A stretch of 64,000 nucleotides of DNA from Dyella monticola (GTDB taxonomy: Bacteria; Pseudomonadota; Gammaproteobacteria; Xanthomonadales; Rhodanobacteraceae), in contig NZ_QRBE01000014.1 in the NCBI RefSeq assembly GCF_003363155.1, positions 62,001 through 126,000 of the forward strand, read 5' to 3'. How positions within the stretch are numbered: position 1 is the first letter of the stretch; every line of letters starts with the position of its first letter. Made by a program: the position numbers and the translations under genes. Below the pieces are notes generated by a model. It was not told where the DNA came from. It saw only the letters and a program-made list of their open reading frames with translations, and searched no databases. This document shows, piece by piece, positions 1 through 9,319 of the stretch.

Positions 1-494
1 CCAATAACTACGGGCCATTCCAGTTCCCTGAAAAGCTGATTCCGCTGATCATCCAAAAGGCCATGAGCGGGCAGCCCTTGCCGGTCTATGGCGATGGCAT
101 GAACATCCGTGACTGGTTGTTTGTCGGAGATCACTGTTCGGCCATTCGCCGCGTGCTGGATGGTGGCCGCGTCGGCGAGACTTACAACGTGGGCGGCAAC
201 GCCGAGCGCACCAACATCACTGTGGTAAAGACCATCTGCGCCCTGCTTGATGCCAAGCGTCCGCTGTCCGAGGGCCGCAAGCATGAGTCGCTCATTACCC
301 ATGTAAAGGATCGTCCCGGCCACGATCGCCGTTACGCCATCGATTCAAGCAAGCTGCAGGGCGAACTGAGTTGGAAACCCTCACATACCTTCGAGAGCGG
401 CATTGAAGCCACCGTCGATTGGTATCTGGCAAACCAGGCATGGACCCAACGCGTACTCGACGGCAGCTATCGCATGGAGCGCCTGGGCGTATGA
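1..494 (+). CDS. rfbB: dTDP-glucose 4,6-dehydratase, 3' part (RmlB)
   Basis: This is the C-terminal part of the NAD-dependent enzyme that converts dTDP-glucose to dTDP-4-keto-6-deoxyglucose, the second step of dTDP-L-rhamnose synthesis in the cytoplasm. The reading frame is open from base 3 and begins [15 protein letters not shown], the substrate-binding stretch typical of RmlB. It continues with the conserved [11 protein letters not shown] and YNVGG segments and ends near LGV. The N-terminal Rossmann half, with the TGxxGxxG and YxxxK motifs, lies outside the window. The stop overlaps the rmlA start by ATGA, so the two genes are translationally coupled. The order rmlB-rmlA-rmlC-rmlD supports the call strongly. 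Confidence 0.95.
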   Translation, partial: NNYGPFQFPEKLIPLIIQKAMSGQPLPVYGDGMNIRDWLFVGDHCSAIRRVLDGGRVGETYNVGGNAERTNITVVKTICALLDAKRPLSEGRKHESLITHVKDRPGHDRRYAIDSSKLQGELSWKPSHTFESGIEATVDWYLANQAWTQRVLDGSYRMERLGV

Positions 495-1378
495 GCACAC
501 GCAAGGGCATCATCCTGGCCGGTGGCTCCGGCACGCGTCTTTATCCGATCACTCAAGCCGTCAGCAAGCAGCTGTTGCCGGTCTACGACAAGCCGATGAT
601 CTTCTACCCGCTGGCCACGCTGATGCTGGCGGGTATCCGCGAGATCCTGGTGATCAATACACCGCACGAACAAGCCTTGTTTCAGCGTCTGCTCGGCGAC
701 GGTTCGCAGTGGGGTATCGACATTCGCTATGCGGTGCAGCCATCACCCGATGGCCTGGCGCAGGCCTTTCTGATCGGCCGCGACTTCATTGGCAATGATC
801 CGAGCTGCCTGGTGCTGGGCGACAATATCTTCTATGGCGTGGGCCTGACTGAGCGCCTCCGACGCGCAGATGCGCGGCAGGACGGCGCCACAGTATTCGG
901 CTACTGGGTGCGCGATCCCGAGCGCTACGGCGTAGCCGAATTCGACGGTGACGGCCGCGTCATCGGCCTGGAAGAAAAGCCCACCAAACCCAAATCCCAG
1001 TACGCAGTGACCGGCTTGTACTTTTACGATGCGCGCGTGTGCGATTACGCGGCCGACCTGAAACCATCCACGCGAGGCGAATTGGAAATCACCGATCTCA
1101 ATCGCCGTTACCTGGAAGACAATTCGCTGCATCTGGAACAACTCGGCCGCGGTTATGCGTGGCTGGATACCGGCACGCACGAGTCGTTGATGGAGGCGGG
1201 CAATTACATCGAAACCATCGAGAACCGCCAGGGTTTGAAGGTGTGCTGCCCTGAAGAGGTGGCGTATTCGCACGGCTGGATCGATGCCGAGCAAGTCAAG
1301 CGGCTTGCCGCGCCGCTCTCCAAGACCGGCTATGGCCAATATCTCTTGCGCCTGATCGAGCAGGGCTACGTGAAATGA
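491..1378 (+). CDS. rfbA: glucose-1-phosphate thymidylyltransferase (RmlA)
   Basis: The enzyme joins glucose-1-phosphate and dTTP to give dTDP-glucose, the first and feedback-regulated step of the dTDP-rhamnose pathway. The 295-residue protein opens with [19 protein letters not shown], the nucleotidyltransferase signature, followed by [17 protein letters not shown] and LGDNIFYG, which form the nucleotide and metal site. Length is normal for the family. The start at 491 is chosen over an upstream in-frame codon because it gives the canonical N-terminus and a 4-base ATGA overlap with rmlB. The stop likewise overlaps the rmlC start, so these genes form one polycistron. Confidence 0.97.
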   Translation: MSTRKGIILAGGSGTRLYPITQAVSKQLLPVYDKPMIFYPLATLMLAGIREILVINTPHEQALFQRLLGDGSQWGIDIRYAVQPSPDGLAQAFLIGRDFIGNDPSCLVLGDNIFYGVGLTERLRRADARQDGATVFGYWVRDPERYGVAEFDGDGRVIGLEEKPTKPKSQYAVTGLYFYDARVCDYAADLKPSTRGELEITDLNRRYLEDNSLHLEQLGRGYAWLDTGTHESLMEAGNYIETIENRQGLKVCCPEEVAYSHGWIDAEQVKRLAAPLSKTGYGQYLLRLIEQGYVK

Positions 1379-1932
1379 AGGTCGTTACCACTTCACTTCC
1401 CGGAGCTTTCATCATCGAACCCCAGGTCTTTGGCGACGCGCGCGGCTATTTCTACGAAAGCTACAACCAGTCGAAGTACGCGGCTGCCGGCATCATATCC
1501 ACGTTCGTACAAAGCAACGTCTCGCGCTCCGGCAAGGGCGTCCTGCGCGGGCTGCATTACCAGTGGCCCAATCCGCAGGGCAAGCTCGTCAGCGTGCTGG
1601 AAGGGGAGGTCTACGACGTAGCCGTGGACATCCGGCGTGGCTCGCCCACGTTCGGGCAATCGGTCGGCGTCATGCTCACCGCCGACAACCATCGTCACTT
1701 CTGGATTCCGGAAGGCTTTGCGCACGGCTTCTGCGTGCTGTCCGAGTACGCCACGTTCGCTTACCAATGCACTGCGCTGTACGACGCGAAAGCCGATGCA
1801 GGCATTCGCTGGAACGACGCGGCGCTCGGCATCGACTGGCCACTCAGTGCGCCGCAACTGTCCGATAAAGACCTCAAAGCACCGCTGCTGGCCGATGTGC
1901 CGGCGGAACGCTTGCCCGTGTTTGTCGCATGA
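1375..1932 (+). CDS. rfbC: dTDP-4-dehydrorhamnose 3,5-epimerase (RmlC)
   Basis: This cupin-fold enzyme epimerises C3 and C5 of dTDP-4-keto-6-deoxyglucose. The 185-residue product has the family landmarks: [12 protein letters not shown] near residue 20, the catalytic histidine in LRGLHYQ (H61), [19 protein letters not shown], and [13 protein letters not shown] around residues 111-123. It overlaps rmlA upstream and rmlD downstream by ATGA, which indicates tight translational coupling of the whole pathway. Nothing in the sequence looks unusual. Confidence 0.97.
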   Translation: MKVVTTSLPGAFIIEPQVFGDARGYFYESYNQSKYAAAGIISTFVQSNVSRSGKGVLRGLHYQWPNPQGKLVSVLEGEVYDVAVDIRRGSPTFGQSVGVMLTADNHRHFWIPEGFAHGFCVLSEYATFAYQCTALYDAKADAGIRWNDAALGIDWPLSAPQLSDKDLKAPLLADVPAERLPVFVA

Positions 1933-2867
1933 ACACCATTTTGCTTCTTGGCGCCAACGGGCAGCTCGGCAGTAGTTTTCTCAAGAACGATGCGCTGTCG
2001 ACGCTGGGGACGGTGGTTGCGGCCAGCCGCGACGGCACACGTGCGGATGGGAGCGCGGCCGACGTGGCCGACCTGTCCGTGCCGGCAACCCTTTCCGCGT
2101 TACTGGACCGGCTGCGCCCGAACATCATCATCAACACGGCAGCGTACACCGCTGTGGATCGCGCCGAGCAGGAAGAATTCATTGCCACCACCGTCAACGG
2201 GGAAGCCGTCAGCGTGCTCGCCCACTGGGCGGCGGCGCACCGCGCGCTGCTGGTGCATTACTCCACCGATTACGTATTCGACGGGCTTGCGACCGCACCT
2301 TACCCGGTCGATGCCGCCACGGCGCCATTGGGTGCGTACGGACGCAGTAAGCTCGCTGGCGAACAGGCCATACAGGCAAGCGGCGGCGCTCATCTGCTGC
2401 TGCGTACCGCGTGGGTCTATGCGCCGCATGGGCACAACTTTCTGCGCACGATGCTGCGGCTGGGCGCCGAGCGCGACGAATTACGCATCGTCGCGGACCA
2501 GTATGGCGCACCCACCAGCACCGACCTCATCGTGCACGCCACCGCCGCCGCGCTCACCGCGTGGCAACACGCCGATGCCGCCGAACGCCACGCCATGCAG
2601 GGCACGCATCACCTCGTCGCCGGCGGGCACACCAGTTGGCACGGTTTCGCCAGCGCCATTTTCGAACAAGCGCATGCCCGCGGACTGATCGCGCACATGC
2701 CCAAGGTGCTGCCGATCACCACCGCTCAATATCCGACCCCGGCCAAGCGTCCTGCCTGGTCCGTACTGGACAACCGCAGCTTCCAGCAGCGCTTCGGCTA
2801 TGCTCTGGCCGATTGGCAGGTTGGCTTGGGCCAAGTCCTCGACACTCTCGCACAGCAGGCTCGTTGA
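1929..2867 (+). CDS. rfbD: dTDP-4-dehydrorhamnose reductase (RmlD)
   Basis: The last enzyme of the pathway reduces dTDP-4-keto-rhamnose to dTDP-L-rhamnose with NAD(P)H. The 312-residue extended SDR has an N-terminal GANGQLG dinucleotide motif at residues 8-14, the STDYVFDG stretch at 112-119 and the catalytic Y137-x3-K141 in AYGRSKLAGE. The ATG overlaps the rmlC stop. The mannose-1-phosphate guanylyltransferase gene starts 3 bases after its stop, so rhamnose and mannose donors are probably made from one transcript for lipopolysaccharide or exopolysaccharide. Confidence 0.96.
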   Translation: MNTILLLGANGQLGSSFLKNDALSTLGTVVAASRDGTRADGSAADVADLSVPATLSALLDRLRPNIIINTAAYTAVDRAEQEEFIATTVNGEAVSVLAHWAAAHRALLVHYSTDYVFDGLATAPYPVDAATAPLGAYGRSKLAGEQAIQASGGAHLLLRTAWVYAPHGHNFLRTMLRLGAERDELRIVADQYGAPTSTDLIVHATAAALTAWQHADAAERHAMQGTHHLVAGGHTSWHGFASAIFEQAHARGLIAHMPKVLPITTAQYPTPAKRPAWSVLDNRSFQQRFGYALADWQVGLGQVLDTLAQQAR

Positions 2868-2870
2868 ACC

Positions 2871-4283
2871 ATGCTTATCCCCTTGATCCTCAGCGGCGGC
2901 AGCGGTACGCGCCTATGGCCGGTCTCGCGCAGAAACCTTCCCAAACAGTTTCTTTCCCTGAGCGGTGACGGCACGCTGTTCCAGCAGACGGTCGCGCGTA
3001 CGCAGAAGCTGCCGGAGGTGACCGCGCCGATCGTCGTCGCTAGCGAAGATCATCGCTTCCTCGCCGCCGATCAATTGCTGGAAGCGGGTGTGCAAGGCGC
3101 CACCATCCTGCTCGAACCCATGGCCCGCAACACGGCCCCGGCGATCGCCCTGGGCGCGATGAAGGCGATCGAGCGCAACCCCGACGCCCTGCTCCTGGTG
3201 CTCCCCGCCGACCACCTGATCGGGGACACGAAAAGCTTTATGGCCGCCGTGCAACAAGCCCTCCCCGCCGCGCGCGATGGCTGGCTGGTCACCTTCGGCA
3301 TCCGCCCGGACCGCCCCGAGACCGGCTTCGGCTACATCCGCCGCGCCGAATCGATCGGTAGCGATGCTTTCCGCGTGGAGCGCTTCGTGGAGAAGCCCGA
3401 TCTGGCCACCGCCGAGGGCTACGTGCAAGACGGCGGCTATGACTGGAATTCGGGCATGTTCCTGTTCAAGGCCGCCCGCTATCTGGAAGAGCTGGGCCAG
3501 CACGCACCGACGATGCTGGCCGCGGTGCGCGAGGCGTATGCCACCGGCCGCAGCGATCTGGATTTCGTGCGCGTGGACGCCGAGGCCTTTGCCAAGGTGC
3601 CGGATGATTCCATCGACTATGCGGTGATGGAAAAAACGGCGCGCGCCGCGGTGATTCCGGTGAGCTGTGCGTGGAGCGATATCGGCTCCTGGTCGGCGCT
3701 GTGGCTGTCGGGGCAGCACGATGAGCAAGGCAACCAGCGTGAAGGGGACACACTCACCGTCAACACGCGCAATTCGCTGCTGCGCTCGCACGATCGCCAC
3801 ATGATCGCCACCGTCGGCGTCGATGACCTGATCGTGGTCAGCACGCCCGACGCCACCTTGGTTGCGCACCGTAACGCAGCGCAAGATGTGAAAAAGGTGG
3901 TCGATCAATTGAAGGCATCGGGCCGCACGGAGCATTCGTTCCATCGCGTGGTGCACCGTCCCTGGGGCAGCTATGACTCACTCGAAGCGGGCGGCCGCTT
4001 CCAGGTGAAGCGCATCGTAGTCAAGCCGGGCGCCAGCCTCAGCCTGCAAAAGCATCACCATCGTGCCGAGCACTGGATCGTGGTCTCCGGCACTGCCGAG
4101 GTGACCTGCGACGAGAACGTGTTCCTCTTGGCGGAAAACCAGAGCACCTATATTCCGCTCGGCAGCGTGCATCGCTTGCGCAACCCGGGCAAGGTGCCGC
4201 TGGAATTGATCGAAGTGCAGTCGGGCAGCTACCTGGGCGAGGACGATATCGTCCGCTTCGACGACGTCTACGGTCGCGCCTGA
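2871..4283 (+). CDS. xanB: mannose-1-phosphate guanylyltransferase / mannose-6-phosphate isomerase (XanB/ManC type)
   Basis: This is a two-domain type II enzyme of 470 residues. The N-terminal pyrophosphorylase (about residues 1-280) starts with LILSGGSGTRLWPVSRRN and LPKQFLSL, followed by FVEKPD and YDWNSGMFLF, and makes GDP-mannose. The C-terminal cupin (about 350-470), with HRPWGSYD, KPGASLSLQKHHHR and AEHWIVVSGTAEV, is the phosphomannose isomerase half. In Xanthomonas the fused enzyme next to rmlBACD is called XanB; manC, cpsB and algA are synonyms in other species. The 3-base gap after rmlD places it in the same operon. A phosphomannomutase partner is not visible in the window. Confidence 0.95.
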   Translation: MLIPLILSGGSGTRLWPVSRRNLPKQFLSLSGDGTLFQQTVARTQKLPEVTAPIVVASEDHRFLAADQLLEAGVQGATILLEPMARNTAPAIALGAMKAIERNPDALLLVLPADHLIGDTKSFMAAVQQALPAARDGWLVTFGIRPDRPETGFGYIRRAESIGSDAFRVERFVEKPDLATAEGYVQDGGYDWNSGMFLFKAARYLEELGQHAPTMLAAVREAYATGRSDLDFVRVDAEAFAKVPDDSIDYAVMEKTARAAVIPVSCAWSDIGSWSALWLSGQHDEQGNQREGDTLTVNTRNSLLRSHDRHMIATVGVDDLIVVSTPDATLVAHRNAAQDVKKVVDQLKASGRTEHSFHRVVHRPWGSYDSLEAGGRFQVKRIVVKPGASLSLQKHHHRAEHWIVVSGTAEVTCDENVFLLAENQSTYIPLGSVHRLRNPGKVPLELIEVQSGSYLGEDDIVRFDDVYGRA

Positions 4284-4420
4284 CCTGCCAACCTCTGGGC
4301 GCTGATCGCGCCACTTCCGATCCGCACGGTACCTCTGCGACTTGATCCCAGCGCAGAAGATGGTTGCAATAGTCGTTGCGCCTTGCATTGCGCAGGCGCG
4401 AAGACTGAAGGAACCTGCGG

Positions 4421-5572
4421 ATGCCTTGCCTGTTTAATCGCTTCAACACCCCTCGCTCGCTGCTGCGCGCACGAGTCGCCCTTATCGCGCTGATCGCCAT
4501 GCTGGGCGTGTCGTTCGGCTGCATGGCTGCCACGTCAACACTGCCGCCGGTGCGGCACGTTTTCATCATCATGCTGGAGAACGAGTCCTACGACATCACG
4601 TTCGGTCCGCAGTCGATCGCGCCTTACCTCGCGCATGAACTGCCAAAGCAAGGCGCGTTGTTGTCCGGCTACTACGGCGTGGGCCATTACAGCCTGGACA
4701 ATTACATCGCGATGATCAGCGGCCAGGCGCCGAATCCCGCCACGCAGAACGATTGCGAGATTTACGAAGAATTCGTCGCCACCGCCAAGAAGCCCGACGG
4801 CCACGGGCAATGGCCCGGCACCGGTTGCGTCTATCCCAAGCACGTGCAAACGCTCGCCAACCAGCTCACGAGCGCCAACCTCACCTGGAAGGCCTACATG
4901 GAAGACATGGGCGCCGATCCTACGCGCGAATCGGCCACCTGCGGGCATCCGACGATCGGCACGCCGGACCTCACCGAGCACGCCACGCCGAAGGACCAAT
5001 ACGCGACCAAGCACAACCCGTTCATGTACTTCCACGCCATCATCGATGACCAGAAGTATTGCGACGAGCATGTGGTGAACCTCGATCATCTCGCCGACGA
5101 TCTCGCGCACGTCGCCACGACCCCCAACTTCACCTACATCACGCCCAACCTCTGCCATGACGGCCACGATGCGCCGTGCAAAAACGGCGAACCCGGCGGA
5201 CTGATTTCCGCCGATGCCTTTCTGCGCACGTGGGTGCCGCGCATCACCTCGTCGCCGGCCTTCAAGAAAGACGGCCTGTTGATCATCACTTTCGATGAAG
5301 GCAACGACGGCACGACCTGCTGCAGCGAAAAACCATTGCCCGGCGGCCCGCAGCCGGGCGGCAAGCTTGGCCCGGGTGGCGGGCGGATCGGTGCGGTGTT
5401 GCTTTCACGCTATATCGCGCCCGGCACGCAATCGGATGTGGAATACAACCACTACAGCCTGCTGCGCACGCTGGAGAACTTCTTCCATCTCTCGCATCTG
5501 GGTTACGCGCAGGATAAAGAGTTGCATGCGTTTGGCAGCGATGTATTCACGGCGCATCCGGCGTCGAAGTAA
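4421..5572 (+). CDS. exported phosphoesterase-family protein (acid phosphatase / phospholipase C-like)
   Basis: The 383-residue protein belongs by motif to the bacterial phosphoesterase family that includes AcpA-like acid phosphatases and non-haemolytic phospholipase C. After an N-terminal signal segment (a hydrophobic stretch around residues 22-37 ending in MAA) it has VFIIMLENESYD, carrying the metal-binding Glu-Asn, then GHYSLDNYIAMISGQ and LLIITFDEGNDG, all hallmarks of the family. The many cysteines (CEIYE, GCVYP, CGHP, TTCCSE) suit a disulfide-bonded periplasmic or secreted protein. The substrate cannot be read from the sequence. It follows the sugar nucleotide operon after a 137-base gap and is probably an independent gene. 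Confidence 0.82.
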   Translation: MPCLFNRFNTPRSLLRARVALIALIAMLGVSFGCMAATSTLPPVRHVFIIMLENESYDITFGPQSIAPYLAHELPKQGALLSGYYGVGHYSLDNYIAMISGQAPNPATQNDCEIYEEFVATAKKPDGHGQWPGTGCVYPKHVQTLANQLTSANLTWKAYMEDMGADPTRESATCGHPTIGTPDLTEHATPKDQYATKHNPFMYFHAIIDDQKYCDEHVVNLDHLADDLAHVATTPNFTYITPNLCHDGHDAPCKNGEPGGLISADAFLRTWVPRITSSPAFKKDGLLIITFDEGNDGTTCCSEKPLPGGPQPGGKLGPGGGRIGAVLLSRYIAPGTQSDVEYNHYSLLRTLENFFHLSHLGYAQDKELHAFGSDVFTAHPASK

Positions 5573-5623
5573 CGCTCAGCGAAGTAACACTCGGCGCGCA
5601 ATACTCAGCGACGCCAGAAGCAG

Positions 5624-5764
5624 TCCCCTCCCCTGCTTGCAGGGGAGGGTTAGGGTGGGGTCAAGCGAGCGAAGCTCGCGTGCTGTAGACCGGCCTCGTT
5701 GAACATCGTCACCAGGTTGCTTTTACCCCGCGCCAGCCCTCCCCTACTTCGCAGGGGAGGGAGC
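5624..5764. repeat. paired inverted GC-rich palindromes (BIME-like)
   Basis: Two related hairpins face each other. The first has 11-base arms CCCTCCCCTGC / GCAGGGGAGGG at 5626-5636 and 5639-5649, followed by TTAGGGTGGGG. The second has arms CCCTCCCCT / AGGGGAGGG at 5737-5745 and 5753-5761 and is preceded by a degenerate inverted copy of the flank. A very similar pair lies at 36056-36175. The element sits between the convergent phosphoesterase and methyltransferase genes and may end transcription on both strands. Confidence 0.8.
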
Positions 5765-5788
5765 ACATTACGGTGAGACAGAAGCAGC

Positions 5789-6463
5789 TCAGGCTTTTGA
5801 CTTCACCAGCGAGATCGAAAAGCCATCCCAACCCTTGCTGCCCACCGTCTGAATGGCGGTGGATTCGATATCGGGATGATCCGCAAGTCGATCCAGAAAC
5901 GTGCGCATGCCAAGCACATCGGGATCGGTATTTTGGGGATCGGCAATCTTGCCGTGCCTGATCACGTTGTCGGCGACGATAACGGTACCGGCGCGAGACA
6001 GCTTCAACGACAACTCCAGATAATCCGGATAGGCCGGCTTGTCCGCATCGATGAAGATGAAGTCGAACGGCGGCACGCGATCGGCACGCAGGCGCGCGAG
6101 TGAATCCACCGCCATGCCGACCCTGACCGACACCACGCTCGACAACCCCGCGCGTTCGATATTGGCCTGCGCCACGTTGGCGTGGTTCGCGTCCGCTTCC
6201 AAGGTGACCAGCGAGCCATCGGCAGGCAACGCACGCGCCAGCCATATCGTGCTGTATCCGCCGAGCGTGCCGATTTCGAGGATGCGTCGGGCACCACCCA
6301 TCTTCGCCAGCAGGTAGAGAAACTTACCCTGATTGTCGGCCACATTGATTGCAGGAAGCCCCGCCTTTGCGCTCGCGTCGAGGGCTTGCGCCAATACCGC
6401 ATCGGAACGAACCAGACGATCACTAAAGTAGCGATCGAGAGAATCCCATTGCTGCTGATTCAT
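5789..6463 (-). CDS. class I SAM-dependent O-methyltransferase (CCoAMT-like)
   Basis: The 224-residue protein matches the caffeoyl-CoA/catechol O-methyltransferase-like family. Seen motifs are ILEIGTLGGYSTIWLARALP (SAM-binding motif I), LVTLEADANHANVAQANIE with the acidic ribose-binding residue, FDFIFIDADKPAYPDYLELS with the metal-binding Asp, and GTVIVADNVIRHGKI. The ATG at 6463 is preferred over the longer frame because MNQQQWDSLDRYF is a family-like N-terminus. Bacterial members usually methylate catechol-type or other small hydroxyl compounds; the substrate here is unknown. It stands alone, convergent with the phosphoesterase gene. Confidence 0.85.
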   Translation of the reverse strand: MNQQQWDSLDRYFSDRLVRSDAVLAQALDASAKAGLPAINVADNQGKFLYLLAKMGGARRILEIGTLGGYSTIWLARALPADGSLVTLEADANHANVAQANIERAGLSSVVSVRVGMAVDSLARLRADRVPPFDFIFIDADKPAYPDYLELSLKLSRAGTVIVADNVIRHGKIADPQNTDPDVLGMRTFLDRLADHPDIESTAIQTVGSKGWDGFSISLVKSKA

Positions 6464-6533
6464 GCCAGCACCCGTCGATGATCGTGAAACACAGCGATAA
6501 CGATACACGTCCCTTTGTCTACGCCCAAACAAA

Positions 6534-6561
6534 GACGCCTCCCGGAAACCCGGGAGGCGTC
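6534..6561 (-). terminator. rho-independent terminator of the S53 protease gene
   Basis: There is a perfect 12-base stem, GACGCCTCCCGG / CCGGGAGGCGTC, with a 4-base loop. Read on the minus strand it is followed by a T-rich run. It lies 24 bases past the stop of the protease gene, in the right orientation and position to end that transcript. Confidence 0.85.
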
Positions 6562-6584
6562 AATGGCTAGCCCCAACTCATCGT

Positions 6585-8735
6585 CTACCAGTTCGACGCA
6601 TACACCAGGTTGTAGGCGTTCAGCGAACCGATGCCGGTGGCGAAATCCCATCCTGTACCCGTGCCATAGGCCGGTGCGTACGACGAAGTGGATGTGGACA
6701 GCACGCCATACGTGCCCGATGGCTTGTAGCAGCTATGCGTACCCGTGCAGTTCACGTCCATGTCACCCTGGGTGATGTCGTAGAAGATGCACGAACTGCC
6801 CACGGTGTTGCCGTTGCTGGAGTTGCAGGTGGCGCTGCCGGAGGTGCCGTACTCGTTGCTGGCAATCGCGTAGTAGATCGGGTTCGGATTGCCCGCGCCG
6901 CTACTGAGGTTGTTGTGCTGATTAACCAACGCCTGGATGCCTGCCATGATGGGTGAAGCGAACGAGGTACCGCCCGCGCCAGCCCAACCGCTGGGCGCAC
7001 CCGTGCAGGCTGCACCACCGCCGGCCGTGTTCGTGTAGCAATACACGTAGTAGTGGCCCCACACGCCATTGGCGGCGAACAGCGAAACGTCCGGAATATC
7101 GCGCACGCCATCGGATGGATTGCCGTACACCGACTGCCATGACGGCTTGGGCCAACCCGCACAGGTGCCACTCACCACACCGCTGGTGCTGGCCTTGCCG
7201 GTGGCGCAGCCGCTGGGGCCGCCGCTGCCCGAAGCCGTGGTCAGGAAGTCCGCTTTACCGGTGCTGCTGTTGCAGAAGCCGCTGGTACCGTACGTAGTGC
7301 TGTAGCCCTCGATCGTAGCGATCAACTTGCTCGCGCACGAATCGTTCCATGGAATTTCCGGGATGTACGACAAGGCCGATTCGTACGTCGAGCTGTTGGT
7401 CGAACTCCAGTAGGTGCTGCTGGTACCGGCATAGGCGTCGCCGAAATCGGTACCGCCCACCGCCACGTTGTACGGCGTGGATGCGAAGCCGCTTACGCCA
7501 ATACCATGCGTGGCGTTGGTTTTATCGGCATCGCAGCTTGCCGCGCCCTCGTCACCGGAAGACACGAACACTGATACGCCCTCGGCCGCCGCACTTTCAT
7601 AGGTGGAACTGTACGCGGCGTTCTGGGTCGCACCGTTTTCCGCTTCGCATTCACCGTAGCTCACGCTCCAGATCAACGGCGGCGAACCTGCCTCGAGCAG
7701 ATCCTCCATCGCGATCAGGCCTCCGAACGTGGTGGTGGTGTCCTTGCACGACACCAATTCCAGCGTCGCTGCGGGCGCGGCCGCACCGGCGTATTCCACG
7801 TCGAGCTCGGCTTCGCCATCATTACCGGTAACGTCGCCCGGATTGGTGCAGCTCTCCGGATGCACCTGGCTGAAGCTGGCCGTGGGCAATCCGAACGTGG
7901 AACGGAAGGTGGTGATGTCGCTGGTTGAATACACGTTCGTATCTTCGATCAGCGCGATGGTCTGACCACTGCCTTCAACGCCCGCGCTGAACAACGAGGT
8001 GAGGTTATAGATCTTGGCCAGGTCCGCCGGCGTCACCGCGTAATACGTGCTGCCGCTGCTGGTGAACGTGTAGTCAGCATGCTGCTTGAAGTTCGTATGC
8101 GGACGGAAGTCATTCAACGAGACCACACCGCCGACCACGCCGGCAAACGCCGCTGGAATCTGCGGATCGCTCATGTTGCCGATGTGGTTTTCACCATTTA
8201 CGTTGAGATGATGGATTTCCGTCGCGAACGCACTGTGCACCTGCCCGGCGCTGCCGGAGAAGTCGACCATGGTGCCGTTTTCATACACCTTGTTCACGGT
8301 GAAACCTTGCGACTTCAACCAGCCGGTGATCGCATCGATATCCATCTGGGAGGGACCATACTCCTCACCCAGCTGGGCATTGGTCAGCCATTGGTGGTAG
8401 TTGGGCGAACCCTTGGTGGTTTGCTGCTGCATCAACGCCTGCAATGCGGCCTCCCGATCGGCGGGGCGCTTCAGCAGCAAAAGCATGTGATCGATCTGGG
8501 TGGCATCGTCCACGCGACCGCGGTCGTTCGCGGCGATCGCAAAAGGTGAAACGTTGCCCTGCACGGCAACGCGATTACTGTTGCTGGGTGCTTGGGTAAT
8601 TTGCGGCTTCGATAACACGCCAATGGTGGCATGACTGTTCGTCGAGTAGGCCGAGGCAAAGCCCAAGGCCAATACGGTCAACACAAGCTTGGCAGCACGC
8701 TGGCTGCCGTGACAACGCACGGATCCGAATCTCAC
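6585..8735 (-). CDS. secreted S53 serine-carboxyl peptidase (sedolisin / xanthomonalisin-like)
   Basis: This 716-residue pre-pro-protease has a signal peptide (about residues 1-36), a pro-kumamolisin activation domain (about 60-215), and a peptidase S53 domain (about 230-716). The catalytic Glu and Asp are E308 and D312 in GEAELDVEY. The oxyanion region is SSGDEGA near 392-398. The nucleophile is S591 in GGTSFASP. The calcium-site aspartates lie in FYDIT (D653) and GWDFATGIG (D697). Such enzymes are acid endopeptidases secreted for protein degradation. The start is GTG, with GGGGAG seven to eight bases upstream and no in-frame ATG nearby. The gene has its own terminator. The fold assignment is firm; the substrate is not known. 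Confidence 0.92.
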   Translation of the reverse strand: MRFGSVRCHGSQRAAKLVLTVLALGFASAYSTNSHATIGVLSKPQITQAPSNSNRVAVQGNVSPFAIAANDRGRVDDATQIDHMLLLLKRPADREAALQALMQQQTTKGSPNYHQWLTNAQLGEEYGPSQMDIDAITGWLKSQGFTVNKVYENGTMVDFSGSAGQVHSAFATEIHHLNVNGENHIGNMSDPQIPAAFAGVVGGVVSLNDFRPHTNFKQHADYTFTSSGSTYYAVTPADLAKIYNLTSLFSAGVEGSGQTIALIEDTNVYSTSDITTFRSTFGLPTASFSQVHPESCTNPGDVTGNDGEAELDVEYAGAAAPAATLELVSCKDTTTTFGGLIAMEDLLEAGSPPLIWSVSYGECEAENGATQNAAYSSTYESAAAEGVSVFVSSGDEGAASCDADKTNATHGIGVSGFASTPYNVAVGGTDFGDAYAGTSSTYWSSTNSSTYESALSYIPEIPWNDSCASKLIATIEGYSTTYGTSGFCNSSTGKADFLTTASGSGGPSGCATGKASTSGVVSGTCAGWPKPSWQSVYGNPSDGVRDIPDVSLFAANGVWGHYYVYCYTNTAGGGAACTGAPSGWAGAGGTSFASPIMAGIQALVNQHNNLSSGAGNPNPIYYAIASNEYGTSGSATCNSSNGNTVGSSCIFYDITQGDMDVNCTGTHSCYKPSGTYGVLSTSTSSYAPAYGTGTGWDFATGIGSLNAYNLVYASNW

Positions 8736-9319
8736 GTTTCATCTCCCCAGGGAGTAAGTAAGAAAGGGGTGCTACGTAAAGCTGCGATGCGTCCCATTCC
8801 GGCGACGACATAGCAACGCCACGATGCACCAAACGCAAAACGACCATCACGTTCTGTTTGCGTGCGACTGAGTGTTTAGTGCTCCCATCATGGTGGTGTG
8901 TGACGCCATGACGATGAATGTGTGACATCCATCGCGTCTTCCCCTTGTGGACGCATTTCTAACATGTCAATGGGATGATCGATAGATGGCAATCATTTGA
9001 TCTGCATCACAGAATTTTGTAGGCGCAAAATGTTTCGCAGCCGTCGATGTCTCGCATACACAATTTTCAATGCAAGGCATACGCGCGATAGCTGCATTTA
9101 CTTCGATCCAATTTTTTGGATAGGGATTTTTCCCGGGCATTGCATCGTGATCATAGGTAGCGAAATCGCTTTTTTCGCCTGTAAAGAACGCAACAATCAT
9201 TTTTCGCACGCATAGCCAGCGTTTTCGCACTCGCAATTTAGTGCGCACGCAACCGGGCCTGTCAGCGCCAGGTCATGGCGTTATCAAAAAAACGAATAAC
9301 GGAAACGCCGCGAGCTGCG
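8736..9319. other. intergenic region upstream of the S53 protease, partly AT-rich
   Basis: No gene is supported in these 584 bases. The part nearest the protease holds its ribosome site and presumably its promoter. Bases about 8960-9240 are visibly richer in A and T than the surroundings, with runs such as ATTTTTTGGATAGGG, and the open frames there have no family resemblance. The stretch also contains the 3' untranslated region of the TonB receptor gene. Confidence 0.5.
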